A stretch of DNA of 32,889 nt from Lacunisphaera sp. (GCA_023269445.1 JAHFTH010000005.1:1-32889); one strand, 5' to 3'. Positions 16,214 to 25,489 are shown, numbered from the stretch's first letter. A program made the numbers and translations. Notes: a model not told the origin generated them from the sequence alone.

Positions 16214-17035
16214 ATGCTGCGCCGTCTCGCTCCCTTCGCTGCCGATCTCTGGCAGCATCGCGAACTCCTCTGGCAGTTCACGCTGCGCAACGTCGAGTTG
16301 CGCCACAAGGGCAGCCACCTCGGGCTCGTCTGGTCGTTCCTCAACCCGCTGCTGCTGCTCGGGCTCTACGTGCTGGTCTTTGGGTTTTTTCTCGGCGGCA
16401 GTTTCGGTGTGCTCGCGCATGAGACCCGGGTGGACTACGGCTTGGGGATATTTTTTGGCCTCACTCTGTTTCATTTTGTCGCGGAAGTGCTGGGCCTTTC
16501 CCCTAGCATTATCGTCGGCAACCCCAATTTCGTGAAGAAGGTGGTCTTCCCCTTGGAAATCCTGCCCGCCGCCAGCGTGCTGGGCGCGGTCTTTCATATG
16601 CTGATCAGCCTGGCCTTGGTGCTGGCCGGCATCATGGTCCTCGGGCCCGGCCTTTCCCTGGATGCTTTCTGGCTCCCGGTCATTTTGCTACCCATCGTCC
16701 TCTTTATTCTCGGGGTCAGTTGGTTTTTCTCGGCGCTCGGGGTCTTTTTCCGCGACCTCGGTCAGGTCATCCAGTTCCTCACCATGGCGCTGATGTTTTC
16801 CAGCGCCGTGTTTTATCCCGCCGCCCGCATCGCCGCCAGTTCCCCCGCCGGTTGGGCTGTGCTCCGCTTCAATCCCGTCCTGCTCGCGATCGAGCAGGCG
16901 CGCGATGCCGCCTTGTGGGACCGCCCCCTCAATTACCACCACCTCGCCTATCTCTATGCCGTCGGCCTCGCCGCCTGCTACCTCGGCCACGCCGCCTTCC
17001 GCAAAATGAAACCCGCTTTCGCCGACGTGCTCTGA
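16214..17035 (+). CDS. wzm: polysaccharide ABC transporter permease (Wzm/ABC-2 family)
   Basis: A protein of 273 residues with six membrane segments and the ABC-2 polysaccharide export signature. The amphipathic N-terminus with WQFTLRNVELRHKGSHLGLVW (about 19-39) leads into helix 1, and NPNFVKKVVFPLEILP (about 111-126) is the conserved cytoplasmic loop. With Wzt at 17574 it moves a lipid-linked glycan across the inner membrane. The ATG at 16214 is preferred; an open frame to 16103 would translate the octamer repeat and adds residues foreign to the family. The pyrimidine-rich sequence before the ATG has no Shine-Dalgarno. It is first in the operon and is followed by the APS kinase gene after 2 bases. 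Confidence 0.9.
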   Translation: MLRRLAPFAADLWQHRELLWQFTLRNVELRHKGSHLGLVWSFLNPLLLLGLYVLVFGFFLGGSFGVLAHETRVDYGLGIFFGLTLFHFVAEVLGLSPSIIVGNPNFVKKVVFPLEILPAASVLGAVFHMLISLALVLAGIMVLGPGLSLDAFWLPVILLPIVLFILGVSWFFSALGVFFRDLGQVIQFLTMALMFSSAVFYPAARIAASSPAGWAVLRFNPVLLAIEQARDAALWDRPLNYHHLAYLYAVGLAACYLGHAAFRKMKPAFADVL

Positions 17036-17037
17036 CC

Positions 17038-17577
17038 ATGAACCGCGAATCCCCTCATGTCTTCTGGCTGTTTGGGTTGTCGGGCGCGGGCAAGTCCACC
17101 CTCGCCGGACACCTGAGCCAGCACCTGCGCAGCGCGGGCCGGAGCGTGCTCGCTCTGGACGGCGATGATTTGCGCGCCGGCCTGTGCACCGGACTCGGAT
17201 TTTCTGACGACGACCGGACGGAGAACCTCCGCCGCGCCGCCGAAACCGCCAAGCTCGGCTTGGCTTCAAACCTCTGGGTTGTGGCCGCGTTCATCACCCC
17301 GCTAACCAGTCACCGCCGGTTGGTGGCCGGGATCCTCGGAGCGAATCTCTCGTTCATTTATGTCAGCGCCCCGCTGGAAATCTGCCGCGCCCGTGACGTC
17401 AAGGGACTCTACGCTGGAGCCAAGGCCGGGACCGTCGCCCGGCTGACCGGCGTCACCTCCGGTTTTGAACCGCCCGCCCATGCGGATCTGGTCGTCCACA
17501 CCGACTTGGAGAATGTCGCAGCCTCGGCCGGCCATCTCCTGGATTTCGTCCGCCCGCGCTCCACCTCCGCCGCATGA
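17038..17577 (+). CDS. cysC: adenylylsulfate (APS) kinase
   Basis: A protein of 179 residues. The P-loop is GLSGAGKS (13-20), followed by DGDDLR (41-46), DRTENLRR (59-66), KGLYAGA (122-128) and LTGVTSGFE (136-144); all are APS-kinase landmarks. It phosphorylates APS to PAPS in the cytosol. The usual ISPY/F-R-x-D-R segment is altered to ITPLTSHRR (86-94), so activity should be tested before it is assumed. It sits between Wzm and Wzt, overlaps wzt as ATGA, and has no sulfate adenylyltransferase beside it, so APS must come from elsewhere. The context indicates supply of PAPS for glycan sulfation and not sulfate assimilation. Confidence 0.88.
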   Translation: MNRESPHVFWLFGLSGAGKSTLAGHLSQHLRSAGRSVLALDGDDLRAGLCTGLGFSDDDRTENLRRAAETAKLGLASNLWVVAAFITPLTSHRRLVAGILGANLSFIYVSAPLEICRARDVKGLYAGAKAGTVARLTGVTSGFEPPAHADLVVHTDLENVAASAGHLLDFVRPRSTSAA

Positions 17578-18938
17578 GCCACGACGTCATCATTTCCGCA
17601 CAGCACGTCAGCAAGGCCTACCGCATCTGGGAAAGCCCGGCCTCGCGGCTCACCGCGCCCCTGATGGAGGTCGCCGCGAAGGTGCTGCCCGGCGCCCTCG
17701 GCCTGAAGGAACGCGCCGCCCGCCACTACCGCGACTTCTGGGCGCTCAAGGATATTTCATTCGAGGTCAGAAAAGGCGAGGCCGTCGGCATCATCGGCCG
17801 CAATGGCTCGGGCAAGTCCACTCTCCTCCAGATCATCGCCGGCACGCTTCAGCCCACGGCAGGCGAAGTGAAAGTGCAAGGGCGAGTGGCGGCCTTGCTC
17901 GAGCTCGGCAGCGGCTTCAACCCCGAGTTTACCGGCCGGGAGAATGTCTATCTCAATGCTTCCGTGCTGGGCCTGGCCCGGCGCGAGATCGACGCCCGCT
18001 TTGACGACATCGCCGCCTTCGCCGACATCGGCGACTTCCTGGACCAGCCGGTCAAGACCTACTCCAGCGGCATGACGATGCGGCTGGCCTTTGCCGTCCA
18101 GTCCGCCGTCGAGCCCGACATCCTGATCGTGGACGAGGCGCTGAGCGTGGGGGATTTTTTCTTCCAGCAAAAATGCGCCGCGCGCATGCGCGCCCTCCGC
18201 GAACGCGGCACCACCGTGCTCCTCGTGGCCCACGACATGGCCAGCGTGCGCGATCTGTGCCAGCGCGTGCTCTACCTGCGGCAGGGGAAAATGATGTTCT
18301 GGGGCGAATCCCAGGAGGCCATCGCCCTCTACTACGGCGAAAGCAGCGCTGCGCCGGTCCCGCCGACCGCCACGCCCGCCGCGCCCCGGACCGGACAGCT
18401 CTCCGACACCGATCTCCAGTCATTTAAGCCGCTGGCGCTCTGGTGGCACGAGAACCAGCCAGCCGAGACGGCCCCCGGTCCGGTTGAGTTGCTCGGTGTG
18501 GTTTTCCTCGACGCGCAAGGCCGCCCGACCACCCAGGTCCTGATGGGCAGTGAACTCGTCTTCCGCGTCCTCTTCCGTGCCCGCACGCCCGGCGGCTATC
18601 ATGTCGCGATCGAATTGAAAAACCGGTATGATCAGGTGCTGAGTAGTTGCGGTTCCTACACCTGCGGGCTGGAAGCCCTGCCCTTGGTGACCGGTCAGAT
18701 CGCCTGCTTCGACCTGGCGATGCAGTTGAACGTCGAGGCCGGCCGCTACACCTGTCAGGTGGTCCTCGGCCAGATCGGCAACCAGCCGAACCGCGGCCAG
18801 CGCCTGGCGGTCTCGCCCTGGCTGGGGCCCATCGAGATCACCTGGCCCTACGAAACCGAGCGAGCGCCGTTCCTCGGCTTGTTCGGCCCTCCCACCCGCG
18901 CCCGCTTCGCTGCCGAGCTGCCGACCGACCTGCCCTGA
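17574..18938 (+). CDS. wzt: polysaccharide ABC transporter ATPase with C-terminal glycan-recognition domain (Wzt)
   Basis: A protein of 454 residues. The ATPase domain has Walker A GRNGSGKST (75-83), the signature YSSGM (163-167), Walker B ILIVDEA (183-189) and the H-loop VAHDM near 218; ELGSGFNPEFTGREN (110-124) is diagnostic for Wzt/TagH-type exporters. After a Pro/Ala-rich linker (about 262-282) comes a beta-rich C-terminal domain (about 300-435) like that of Wzt proteins that recognise the modified end of the O-chain before export. This suggests that the glycan carries a terminal modification, for which the cluster offers methyl and sulfate groups. The start overlaps the APS kinase stop. 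Confidence 0.93.
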   Translation: MSHDVIISAQHVSKAYRIWESPASRLTAPLMEVAAKVLPGALGLKERAARHYRDFWALKDISFEVRKGEAVGIIGRNGSGKSTLLQIIAGTLQPTAGEVKVQGRVAALLELGSGFNPEFTGRENVYLNASVLGLARREIDARFDDIAAFADIGDFLDQPVKTYSSGMTMRLAFAVQSAVEPDILIVDEALSVGDFFFQQKCAARMRALRERGTTVLLVAHDMASVRDLCQRVLYLRQGKMMFWGESQEAIALYYGESSAAPVPPTATPAAPRTGQLSDTDLQSFKPLALWWHENQPAETAPGPVELLGVVFLDAQGRPTTQVLMGSELVFRVLFRARTPGGYHVAIELKNRYDQVLSSCGSYTCGLEALPLVTGQIACFDLAMQLNVEAGRYTCQVVLGQIGNQPNRGQRLAVSPWLGPIEITWPYETERAPFLGLFGPPTRARFAAELPTDLP

Positions 18939-18977
18939 CCAGACCCCATCACTCCTTACCCCCTCTGCAACGACTCC

Positions 18978-20933
18978 ATGGGCGCGATTAACTTTACCCT
19001 CGATCCAAACCTTATCCGGGAACTCAAACGGCTGCTCCCGCTGCCGCTGTTCGTCGAGACCGGCACCTTCCGCGGCGAATCGCTGGCCGCCGTGCAGCCG
19101 CTGTTCGACGAATGCCTCAGCATCGAGCTGTCGCCCGAGTATTACGCCGCGGCCGCCGCCCGGTTCACCGGCCGCGCGGGCGTGCGGCTGCTCCTCGGCG
19201 ATTCCCCCGCCATGCTGCGCGAGCACCGCGCGCTCTATACCGGCCACTCCACCCTGTTCTGGCTCGATGCCCATTGGTGCGCCGCCGAGAACGCCGCCGG
19301 TGAAAAATCCCAGTGCCCGCTGCTCGACGAACTCGCCGCCCTCGGCCCTCTCCATCCGGACAGCGCCATCTTGATCGACGACGCCCGGCTCTTCCTCAGC
19401 GCCCCGCCCAAGCCGCACGAGATCTCCGCCTGGCCCAGCCTCGATGCCGTGCTGCTCGCGCTGCACCGGTTGAGCGACCGGCACGCCCTCGTCTGCTTCA
19501 ACGATGTGCTCGTGTTTGTTCCGGCGGAAATTCTCCCCGCGCTGCGACCCTTCCTGCACGAGCACACGGTCAATCTGCTCACGCTCGCCGACAAGGCCCG
19601 GGATTTCGACGCCCTCCTCGCGCAGGCCAAGGCCAAGGACCAGGAGAACGCCTCACTCGTCACGGAAGCCAAGGCCAAGGATCAGGAAATCGAGGAGAAG
19701 GACCAGGAGAACGATTCCCTCCTCGCGCAGGCCAAGGCGCGGGAACAGGAAATCAAATTGCTCCACGCCACCGCCGACGAACGGCTGGCGGTGATCCAGA
19801 AACTGGACGTGGCCCTGACGCAAACGCGCCGGACGCTCGCCGAGCTCGGCCATGACGCCAAGGCCAGCCCCGACCTGACGGCGCTGACCGATGAAGTCTC
19901 CTCGCTGCGCGTCCAGTTGGACGAGGCCCGCCGCCAGGCGCAGGGCAAGCAGGCCCGGCTGCGCAAACTCGAGATCGAGGCCGCGGCCCGCGCCGGCAAG
20001 ACCAAGCCTTCGCTCCCGCAACGGTTGCTCGCCCGCTGGCAAAGCCACTTGGCCGACGCCAGCCTCCACCCGCTCGGCCAGCTCCAGCAGTATCCGCCCC
20101 GCCCCTTGCAGCGGGAAAGTTTTCCCCGGCCGCCGCACCGCGCCAAGTGGCCGCGCATCTGCCTCGCCACTCCCTCCTACCAGCAGGGGCAGTTTCTCGA
20201 GCGCACCATGCTGAGCGTGCTCGACCAGCATTATCCCAACCTCGCCTACGGCGTGCAGGACGGCGGCTCGACCGACGGCAGCGCGGAAATCATCACACGC
20301 CATGTCGCGCAGCTGGCGCACGCCGAGAGCGCGCCGGACCAAGGCCAGTCCGACGCGATCCGCCGCGGTTTCGCCAAGCTTTTCCCCACGACCCACGACC
20401 TCATGGGCTGGTTGAACTCCGATGATATGCTGATGCCCGGCGCGCTGCATCACGTCGGTGCGTATTTCGCCCGGCACCCCGAAGTGGACGTGGTCTACGG
20501 CCACCGCGTGGTCATCGACGAGCAGGACCGGGAGATCGGCCGCTGGTTTCTGCCCAAGCATCATGCCGACACGCTCAAGTGGTTCGACCTCGTCCCGCAG
20601 GAGACGATGTTCTGGCGGGCACAGTGCTACCAGGAAATCGGCGGCCTCGACGAATCGTTCCAGTTCGCCCTCGACTGGGACCTGCTGCTGCGCTTCGAGC
20701 AGGCCGGCTGCACCATCCGCCGGCTCCCGTATTTTCTCGGCTGCTTCCGCTCGCATTCCGAACAGAAGACCAGCGCCAAGATCAAATCCGTGGGCGAGCA
20801 GGAGATGGACCGCTTGCGTCGCCGCACGCACGAGCGCGAGGTGCCAGCCTGGGAAATCCACAAGCACCTGACCGCGGAGGTTCACCGCAGCGCGCTCGTG
20901 GAATGGCGGCACCGCCACGGTCTGCGCTGGTAA
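18978..20933 (+). CDS. methyltransferase-like / coiled-coil / GT2 glycosyltransferase fusion
   Basis: A protein of 651 residues in three parts. Residues 1-185 resemble a class I SAM methyltransferase-like family: FVETGTFRGES (25-35), an acidic strand end LSIELSPEY (47-55), GDSPAML (74-80), WLDAHW (95-100) and ILIDDARLF (131-139). Residues about 205-335 are a coiled coil built partly from KAKDQE-type repeats. Residues 391-620 are a GT2 domain with ICLATPSYQQGQFLERT (394-410), DGGSTDGS (428-435) and an SDD metal site (481-483). No membrane segment is visible, so it should be cytosolic. The coiled coil may set the distance between the two active sites, as in chain-length-regulating O-antigen enzymes; that is inference. 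Sugar and acceptor are unknown. Confidence 0.8.
   Translation: MGAINFTLDPNLIRELKRLLPLPLFVETGTFRGESLAAVQPLFDECLSIELSPEYYAAAAARFTGRAGVRLLLGDSPAMLREHRALYTGHSTLFWLDAHWCAAENAAGEKSQCPLLDELAALGPLHPDSAILIDDARLFLSAPPKPHEISAWPSLDAVLLALHRLSDRHALVCFNDVLVFVPAEILPALRPFLHEHTVNLLTLADKARDFDALLAQAKAKDQENASLVTEAKAKDQEIEEKDQENDSLLAQAKAREQEIKLLHATADERLAVIQKLDVALTQTRRTLAELGHDAKASPDLTALTDEVSSLRVQLDEARRQAQGKQARLRKLEIEAAARAGKTKPSLPQRLLARWQSHLADASLHPLGQLQQYPPRPLQRESFPRPPHRAKWPRICLATPSYQQGQFLERTMLSVLDQHYPNLAYGVQDGGSTDGSAEIITRHVAQLAHAESAPDQGQSDAIRRGFAKLFPTTHDLMGWLNSDDMLMPGALHHVGAYFARHPEVDVVYGHRVVIDEQDREIGRWFLPKHHADTLKWFDLVPQETMFWRAQCYQEIGGLDESFQFALDWDLLLRFEQAGCTIRRLPYFLGCFRSHSEQKTSAKIKSVGEQEMDRLRRRTHEREVPAWEIHKHLTAEVHRSALVEWRHRHGLRW
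19615..19765 (+). repeat. internal repeat coding the coiled-coil heptads
   Basis: The CAGGCCAAGGCCAAGGACCAG-like unit and shortened versions recur about four times, giving the blocks AQAKAKDQEN, EAKAKDQEIE, EKDQENDS and AQAKAREQEI. The imperfect duplications suggest expansion of the coiled coil by unit duplication. Confidence 0.7.
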
Positions 20934-20942
20934 TCCATCCGC

Positions 20943-23777
20943 ATGATCCCGCTGCTGCTCGCGCTGATTTTCTTCGTCCACTTCGCCGTCGTGGGCCGGG
21001 CGACCTTTGCCCTGCTGGGCCTGCGCTTCGGCCATGTGCGCACCTGGCTGCTGGCCCCCACCCTCGGTCTGGCCGTGACCGGCTTGATCGTCATGGTGCC
21101 CAACCAGGCCGGCGTGCCCATGGCGGCTTATGCCCGACCGCTCATCATCATCATCACGCTGGGCGCGCTCGGTGTGCTCGTCTGGCGGAGGCTTGTCCCG
21201 CCCAAGGGACTCGGGGCCTTCGTGCTGCTCGCCGCCGGCGCGCTGCTGCTCGGGGGCTGGCCCGCGCTCGTGCATGGCTTGAACTGGGTGAGCTATGGTA
21301 ACGACGACATGACCAACTACTGCCTCGGGGCTGAGCGTTTCCTGCGGCACGGTTTCTACGACATCCCGACCCCCGCCGAACTCGCCGGCGGGGACTATTC
21401 CCAACTTTCGTGGCTGTTGAATGTCGCCACGATGGAGCGATTCACCAGCCAGCTCCTCATTGCCAGCGCAGCGGGGACCGCCGGGCTGAATACCGTGCAG
21501 GTTTTCATGCCGGCTATCATCGCCTTCGCTCTCACCCAGCTTTGGGCGATCACGGCCTTGGTTTATTCCAGTCCGCGGCGGCGAACGCAGGCCCTGATTG
21601 CCGGCACCATTTTGGCCACTGCCCCCCTGTGGCACTACGGCACAACCTATCAGTTGATCGCCCAAGTAGGTGGCCTCGCCCTGCTGGCCGCCACCTTGGT
21701 CGTCATCGCCCGCACCCGCTTCCCCCGCAGCCTGGCCGGCCGGCTGAAATTTGCCCTCCTTTGCGCCCTGCTTATTTCCTCGCTCAGTATCACCTATCCC
21801 GAAGTGATCCCCTTCCTCGTCATCGGGTGGGGCCTCTATCTCGTCCTGCGGCTTATTGCATTGCGGCATTGGGTGACGGGTCTGCTGCCCACCATCGCCC
21901 TGACGCTGCTCTTCGTGCTGGTGCTGCTCCGTCACAACGTGCTCAGCGCCGTGTTCTGTTTGTTGGGGCAGACGCAACGCGGGATGAGTGCCATTGAGGC
22001 GGCCAATAACATTTCCCTGTTCCCCTATTTCCTCATGCCGGCCGGTCCGTCATTTTTCTTTGGCTTGGATGTCATTGTCTGGCGCTACACCGACCCGTTC
22101 ACCTCGCTGACGTTGATTGGGGGCTTCGCCGCGATTTTCGTCACGCTGGGTCTCTGGTTGCGCGGACTGCGGGCACACGCCATCTCAGCGACAGTTCTGG
22201 CCGGCATGTTCCTGATCGGAGCATTGCTCTTTGTTACCAACAACGGCTTCGGGCTCTTCAAACTGGCGATGTTCGCACTGCCTTTCGTCGCGATTGAGCT
22301 GGCTCGTCTGGCTGACCTCCGGTTCCCGCGCCCGGTAGTTTGCACGCTTTTCGTGGCGCTGCTGATCATTTGGATCACAGGCAGCGTGCGCTACACCGGG
22401 GCCTCACTGGCAAACGATTCCAACACGGTAAACGAACTCCTGGGCGCCTCGGCCTCCCGGGGCAACCTGCCGGCCAAGTCGACGCCGGTCTGGTCGGATA
22501 TGACCAGTTCGCCGGTGGCGAAATTGTTCATGCTGGAGAATTCGTCGCCGCGCTCGACCTTTCTCAGCCAGATTTTTGGCGCTTGGTTCTTTGGTATCGC
22601 CTACCGGTCTTACCCGGACTGGGCCTATCAAATGTTACCCGGCGATGTGCACGACACCACCGCCATGCAGCTCGTCGAATATATCCAGCGGCAGGTTTAT
22701 CATCCCCAGCATGCGCTTGGGCTTACCTTCTGGAGTCACGCCTCGTCGGAAGAAACGCCTCTCGACCCGGTGATTGCTCTCGTCACATCCCAAGCCGAGC
22801 TTCGTTCCTTTAACAAGCTGTCCGCCGATTGGTCCCCCGGCCCGGGGCTGTTCAACTACACGGCTCTCTCCGGTCTTAAAAATCATCTGGTGTTCATTCA
22901 GTCGAAACAAGGTCAGCACTACTACCTCGGTGATGCCGGCCTGATTTCTGTCTATAAGCCCGAAAGCGATCCTTACTCCCCGAACGGCTACTTTTTCGTG
23001 ATCGGCCGACACGTGCTTTTCCGCGTGCTCAATCCTACCGAGACGGTCCGACTGCGTTTGAATATGACCGCCTCGCTACTAGGCGACGGCCGCACCGCCC
23101 TGCCCGAGCAAGCAACGATCAAGGGTGGAGCTTCCGGGCCGGCCGCGCTCGGCTTGGTGGGTGCCGGCAGCGCCAATGTTTTTTCGGCTCCACTGCAACC
23201 CCAGCTGGTCAGTGGCGTGCCCTATGTGGCCTTGGACTTGGGCCGGCCGGTCATGCCCATCGGCCGTCGGGCCTCGGGCCTGCAAGGACTCTACAACCGC
23301 AACCTCTCGTTTGATACCCGTCTCGGCATAGGCTATTGCCGTGACGTCTCCTTGGTGAGCGAAGCCGACTACGCCACCCGGCCGCACCTCCGGGAGCTCC
23401 GCCGGTTTCCCACGGACCTCGTCGGTCCCGCCGCTATCGAGTATTCCGGCCTCTACGAGGATGGCTGGGTTTCCGCCCATGCCTTTGCTGTCCTCGGTCC
23501 GGTGAATCCCGGCGACAAGGTTACGGTCCGGGCCATGCTGCCCCTGATCCCCGGCACCGCCCCCGCCCCGCTGCACGTCGAGCTGCTGGCCAACGGCGTC
23601 AGTCTCCTCACGCAGGAAGTGGCCCCGGGCCATTTCACGCTGGAGGCTCTGCTGCCGTCGGCCGGCCCACAGGTTAAGATTGAACTGCGGTTTGACCGCA
23701 CCGAGACTCTGCCTGCTCCCGACAACCGGCCCGTAACCGTGCTGCTGGAAGCTCTCACGATCACGCCCTCCTCATGA
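20943..23777 (+). CDS. large GT-C-like membrane protein with long extracytoplasmic C-terminal region
   Basis: A protein of 944 residues. About 12 membrane segments fill residues 1-485; the remaining roughly 460 residues have no membrane segment and are probably periplasmic. After the early motif LLAPTLGLAV (36-45), the first large outer loop contains GNDDMTNY (119-126), where GT-C glycosyltransferases carry their catalytic acid. The family is not one I can name. It is probably a polyprenyl-phosphate-sugar-dependent glycosyltransferase or a glycan-modifying membrane enzyme. The motif LAPxxGLAV and the G-x-D loop recur in the 920-residue protein at 25490, so the two look like distant paralogues. 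It overlaps the GtrB-like gene by ATGA, which suggests joint function. Confidence 0.65.
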   Translation: MIPLLLALIFFVHFAVVGRATFALLGLRFGHVRTWLLAPTLGLAVTGLIVMVPNQAGVPMAAYARPLIIIITLGALGVLVWRRLVPPKGLGAFVLLAAGALLLGGWPALVHGLNWVSYGNDDMTNYCLGAERFLRHGFYDIPTPAELAGGDYSQLSWLLNVATMERFTSQLLIASAAGTAGLNTVQVFMPAIIAFALTQLWAITALVYSSPRRRTQALIAGTILATAPLWHYGTTYQLIAQVGGLALLAATLVVIARTRFPRSLAGRLKFALLCALLISSLSITYPEVIPFLVIGWGLYLVLRLIALRHWVTGLLPTIALTLLFVLVLLRHNVLSAVFCLLGQTQRGMSAIEAANNISLFPYFLMPAGPSFFFGLDVIVWRYTDPFTSLTLIGGFAAIFVTLGLWLRGLRAHAISATVLAGMFLIGALLFVTNNGFGLFKLAMFALPFVAIELARLADLRFPRPVVCTLFVALLIIWITGSVRYTGASLANDSNTVNELLGASASRGNLPAKSTPVWSDMTSSPVAKLFMLENSSPRSTFLSQIFGAWFFGIAYRSYPDWAYQMLPGDVHDTTAMQLVEYIQRQVYHPQHALGLTFWSHASSEETPLDPVIALVTSQAELRSFNKLSADWSPGPGLFNYTALSGLKNHLVFIQSKQGQHYYLGDAGLISVYKPESDPYSPNGYFFVIGRHVLFRVLNPTETVRLRLNMTASLLGDGRTALPEQATIKGGASGPAALGLVGAGSANVFSAPLQPQLVSGVPYVALDLGRPVMPIGRRASGLQGLYNRNLSFDTRLGIGYCRDVSLVSEADYATRPHLRELRRFPTDLVGPAAIEYSGLYEDGWVSAHAFAVLGPVNPGDKVTVRAMLPLIPGTAPAPLHVELLANGVSLLTQEVAPGHFTLEALLPSAGPQVKIELRFDRTETLPAPDNRPVTVLLEALTITPSS

Positions 23778-24721
23778 GCTCTGTCCTCTTATCCATCGTC
23801 GTCCCGGTCTACCGCGAGGAGAAGAACATTCCGGAGTTCCTGCGGCGCATCCGCCCGGTGCTGGCGGGCGTCTCCGAGGCCTACGAAATCATTTTCTCCC
23901 TCGATCCCTCGCCCGACCGCACGGAAGACGTCATCCTCGAGGCCCGCGCCACCGACGAGCGCATCAAGCTCCTGAAATTTTCCCGCCGCTTCGGCCAGCC
24001 CATGGCCACCCTCGCCGGCATGCAATACTCGACCGGCGAGGCCGTCATCGTGATGGATGTGGACATGCAGGACCCGCCCGAGCTCGTCGCCGACATGGTC
24101 GCCCAATGGCGCGCGGGCTACGACGTCGTGCTCCCTCAGCGCCGCCAGCGCACCGGCGAGCCCTGGCTCAAGAAGCTCGTCTCCGCCGTCGGCTACAAGG
24201 TCATCAACAAGATCGCCGATGTGCAGATTCCGCCCAACACCGGCGATTTCCGCCTGATGTCGCGCCGTGTGGTCGTCGAGCTGGTGAAGCTCAAGGAATC
24301 CCACGGCTTTTTGCGCGGCATGGTCGCGGTCGTCGGCTTCAAGCAGGTCATCATCCCCTTCGACCGGCCGCCGCGCCACACGGGCGAGACCAACTACAAC
24401 CGCTTCTTCGGCTCCCTGCGCATCGGCTTCAACGGCATCTTCTGCTTCTCCACCTACGCGCTCCAGCTCAGCACCATCATGGGCTTCATCATCGCCACCG
24501 GCTCGTTTCTGCTGATGGGCATTTATCTTTTCTACAAGCTCATGGGCTGGCCCATCGCCTGGGGCAATCCCACCCTCGTCATCCTCATCGCGTTCCTCGG
24601 CGGCATCCAGTTGATCAGCGTCGGCATTCTCGGTGAATACATCGGCCGCATCTATGAGGAGGTCCGCGCCCGGCCGAAGTTCATCGTCGAGCGCGCCGCC
24701 GGCTTCGACCGCTCCGCCTGA
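23774..24721 (+). CDS. GtrB/ArnC-type polyprenyl-phosphate glycosyltransferase (GT2)
   Basis: A protein of 315 residues. The GT2 domain begins SIVVPVYREEKNIPEFL (7-23) and has the metal-binding DVDMQDPPEL (95-104). HTGETNYNRFF near 201 and two C-terminal membrane helices (about 230-258 and 265-290) are typical of the DPM1/GtrB/ArnC group. These enzymes move a sugar from a nucleotide donor to undecaprenyl phosphate at the inner face of the membrane. The product is then flipped and used by GT-C enzymes outside, such as the large membrane proteins on either side of this gene. No flippase (GtrA-like) gene is seen in the window. Confidence 0.88.
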   Translation: MSSVLLSIVVPVYREEKNIPEFLRRIRPVLAGVSEAYEIIFSLDPSPDRTEDVILEARATDERIKLLKFSRRFGQPMATLAGMQYSTGEAVIVMDVDMQDPPELVADMVAQWRAGYDVVLPQRRQRTGEPWLKKLVSAVGYKVINKIADVQIPPNTGDFRLMSRRVVVELVKLKESHGFLRGMVAVVGFKQVIIPFDRPPRHTGETNYNRFFGSLRIGFNGIFCFSTYALQLSTIMGFIIATGSFLLMGIYLFYKLMGWPIAWGNPTLVILIAFLGGIQLISVGILGEYIGRIYEEVRARPKFIVERAAGFDRSA

Positions 24722-24727
24722 CGCGCC

Positions 24728-25477
24728 ATGCCTACCGCCAAGTGGCCCAAGGTCCTGCCCCCGCTCACGCCCGAGCAACAGCGCATCAACAACGACTTCA
24801 TGCAGCGCTGGCATGTCGAGCTGGCCGGCCGGAAACTTTACGGCCCGATCGAATGGTTCAATCATAACTTCCCGGTCCGCCACACCCGGCCCGGCTTCAA
24901 GACCACGCTGGAGATTGGCGCCGGCATTGGCGGGCACCTGCATTACGAAAAACTCACCCCCGAGCAGGAGGCCCACTACTACTGCAATGATGTGCGGGAA
25001 AACATGGCGGCGGAGATCAAGCGCCTCCACCCCCGCGTCCAGACCACCGTCAGCGACTGCCAGCTGCGCTTGGATTTCCCCGACGGCTTCTTCGACCGCT
25101 ACCTCGCCATCCACGTCCTTGAGCATCTGCCCAATCTGCCCGCCACCATCCGCGAGGCGTGGCGCCTGCTGCACAAGGAGCGCGGCCAGCTCCTCGTCGT
25201 CATCCCCTGCGAAGGCAGCGCCGCCTACTCGCTCGCCCGTCAGGTCTCGGCCAAACGGGCATTCGAGCAGACCTACGGCATGTCCTACGACGTCTTCATC
25301 AAGCGCGAGCACATCAACCTGCCGCACGAGATTCTGGCCGAGCTCGACCCGTATTTCACCGTCGAGGCCCGCAGCTTCTTCCCGCTGCCGTTTCTCCCCT
25401 TCCTCTTCAACAACCTCGTCATCGGCCTTTCGCTGAAACCGCGAGCGAAACCCCTGCCCGCCGACGGCCTCGGCTAA
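24728..25477 (+). CDS. class I SAM-dependent methyltransferase
   Basis: A protein of 249 residues with SAM motif I LEIGAGIGG (61-69), an acidic residue in YYCNDVREN near 84-92, and HVLEHLPNLP (129-138), the common post-motif of Methyltransf_11-type enzymes. It is cytosolic. The neighbourhood suggests methylation of a nucleotide sugar or of the growing glycan, but the substrate is not visible. It follows the GtrB-like gene by 6 bases. Confidence 0.83.
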   Translation: MPTAKWPKVLPPLTPEQQRINNDFMQRWHVELAGRKLYGPIEWFNHNFPVRHTRPGFKTTLEIGAGIGGHLHYEKLTPEQEAHYYCNDVRENMAAEIKRLHPRVQTTVSDCQLRLDFPDGFFDRYLAIHVLEHLPNLPATIREAWRLLHKERGQLLVVIPCEGSAAYSLARQVSAKRAFEQTYGMSYDVFIKREHINLPHEILAELDPYFTVEARSFFPLPFLPFLFNNLVIGLSLKPRAKPLPADGLG

Positions 25478-25489
25478 GGAGAGCCGCGC

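Noticed and set aside
19653-21977. 774-residue open frame on the minus strand
   Set aside because: It lies opposite the methyltransferase/GT2 fusion and the first large membrane protein, both with clear motifs; its composition is that of an antisense shadow.
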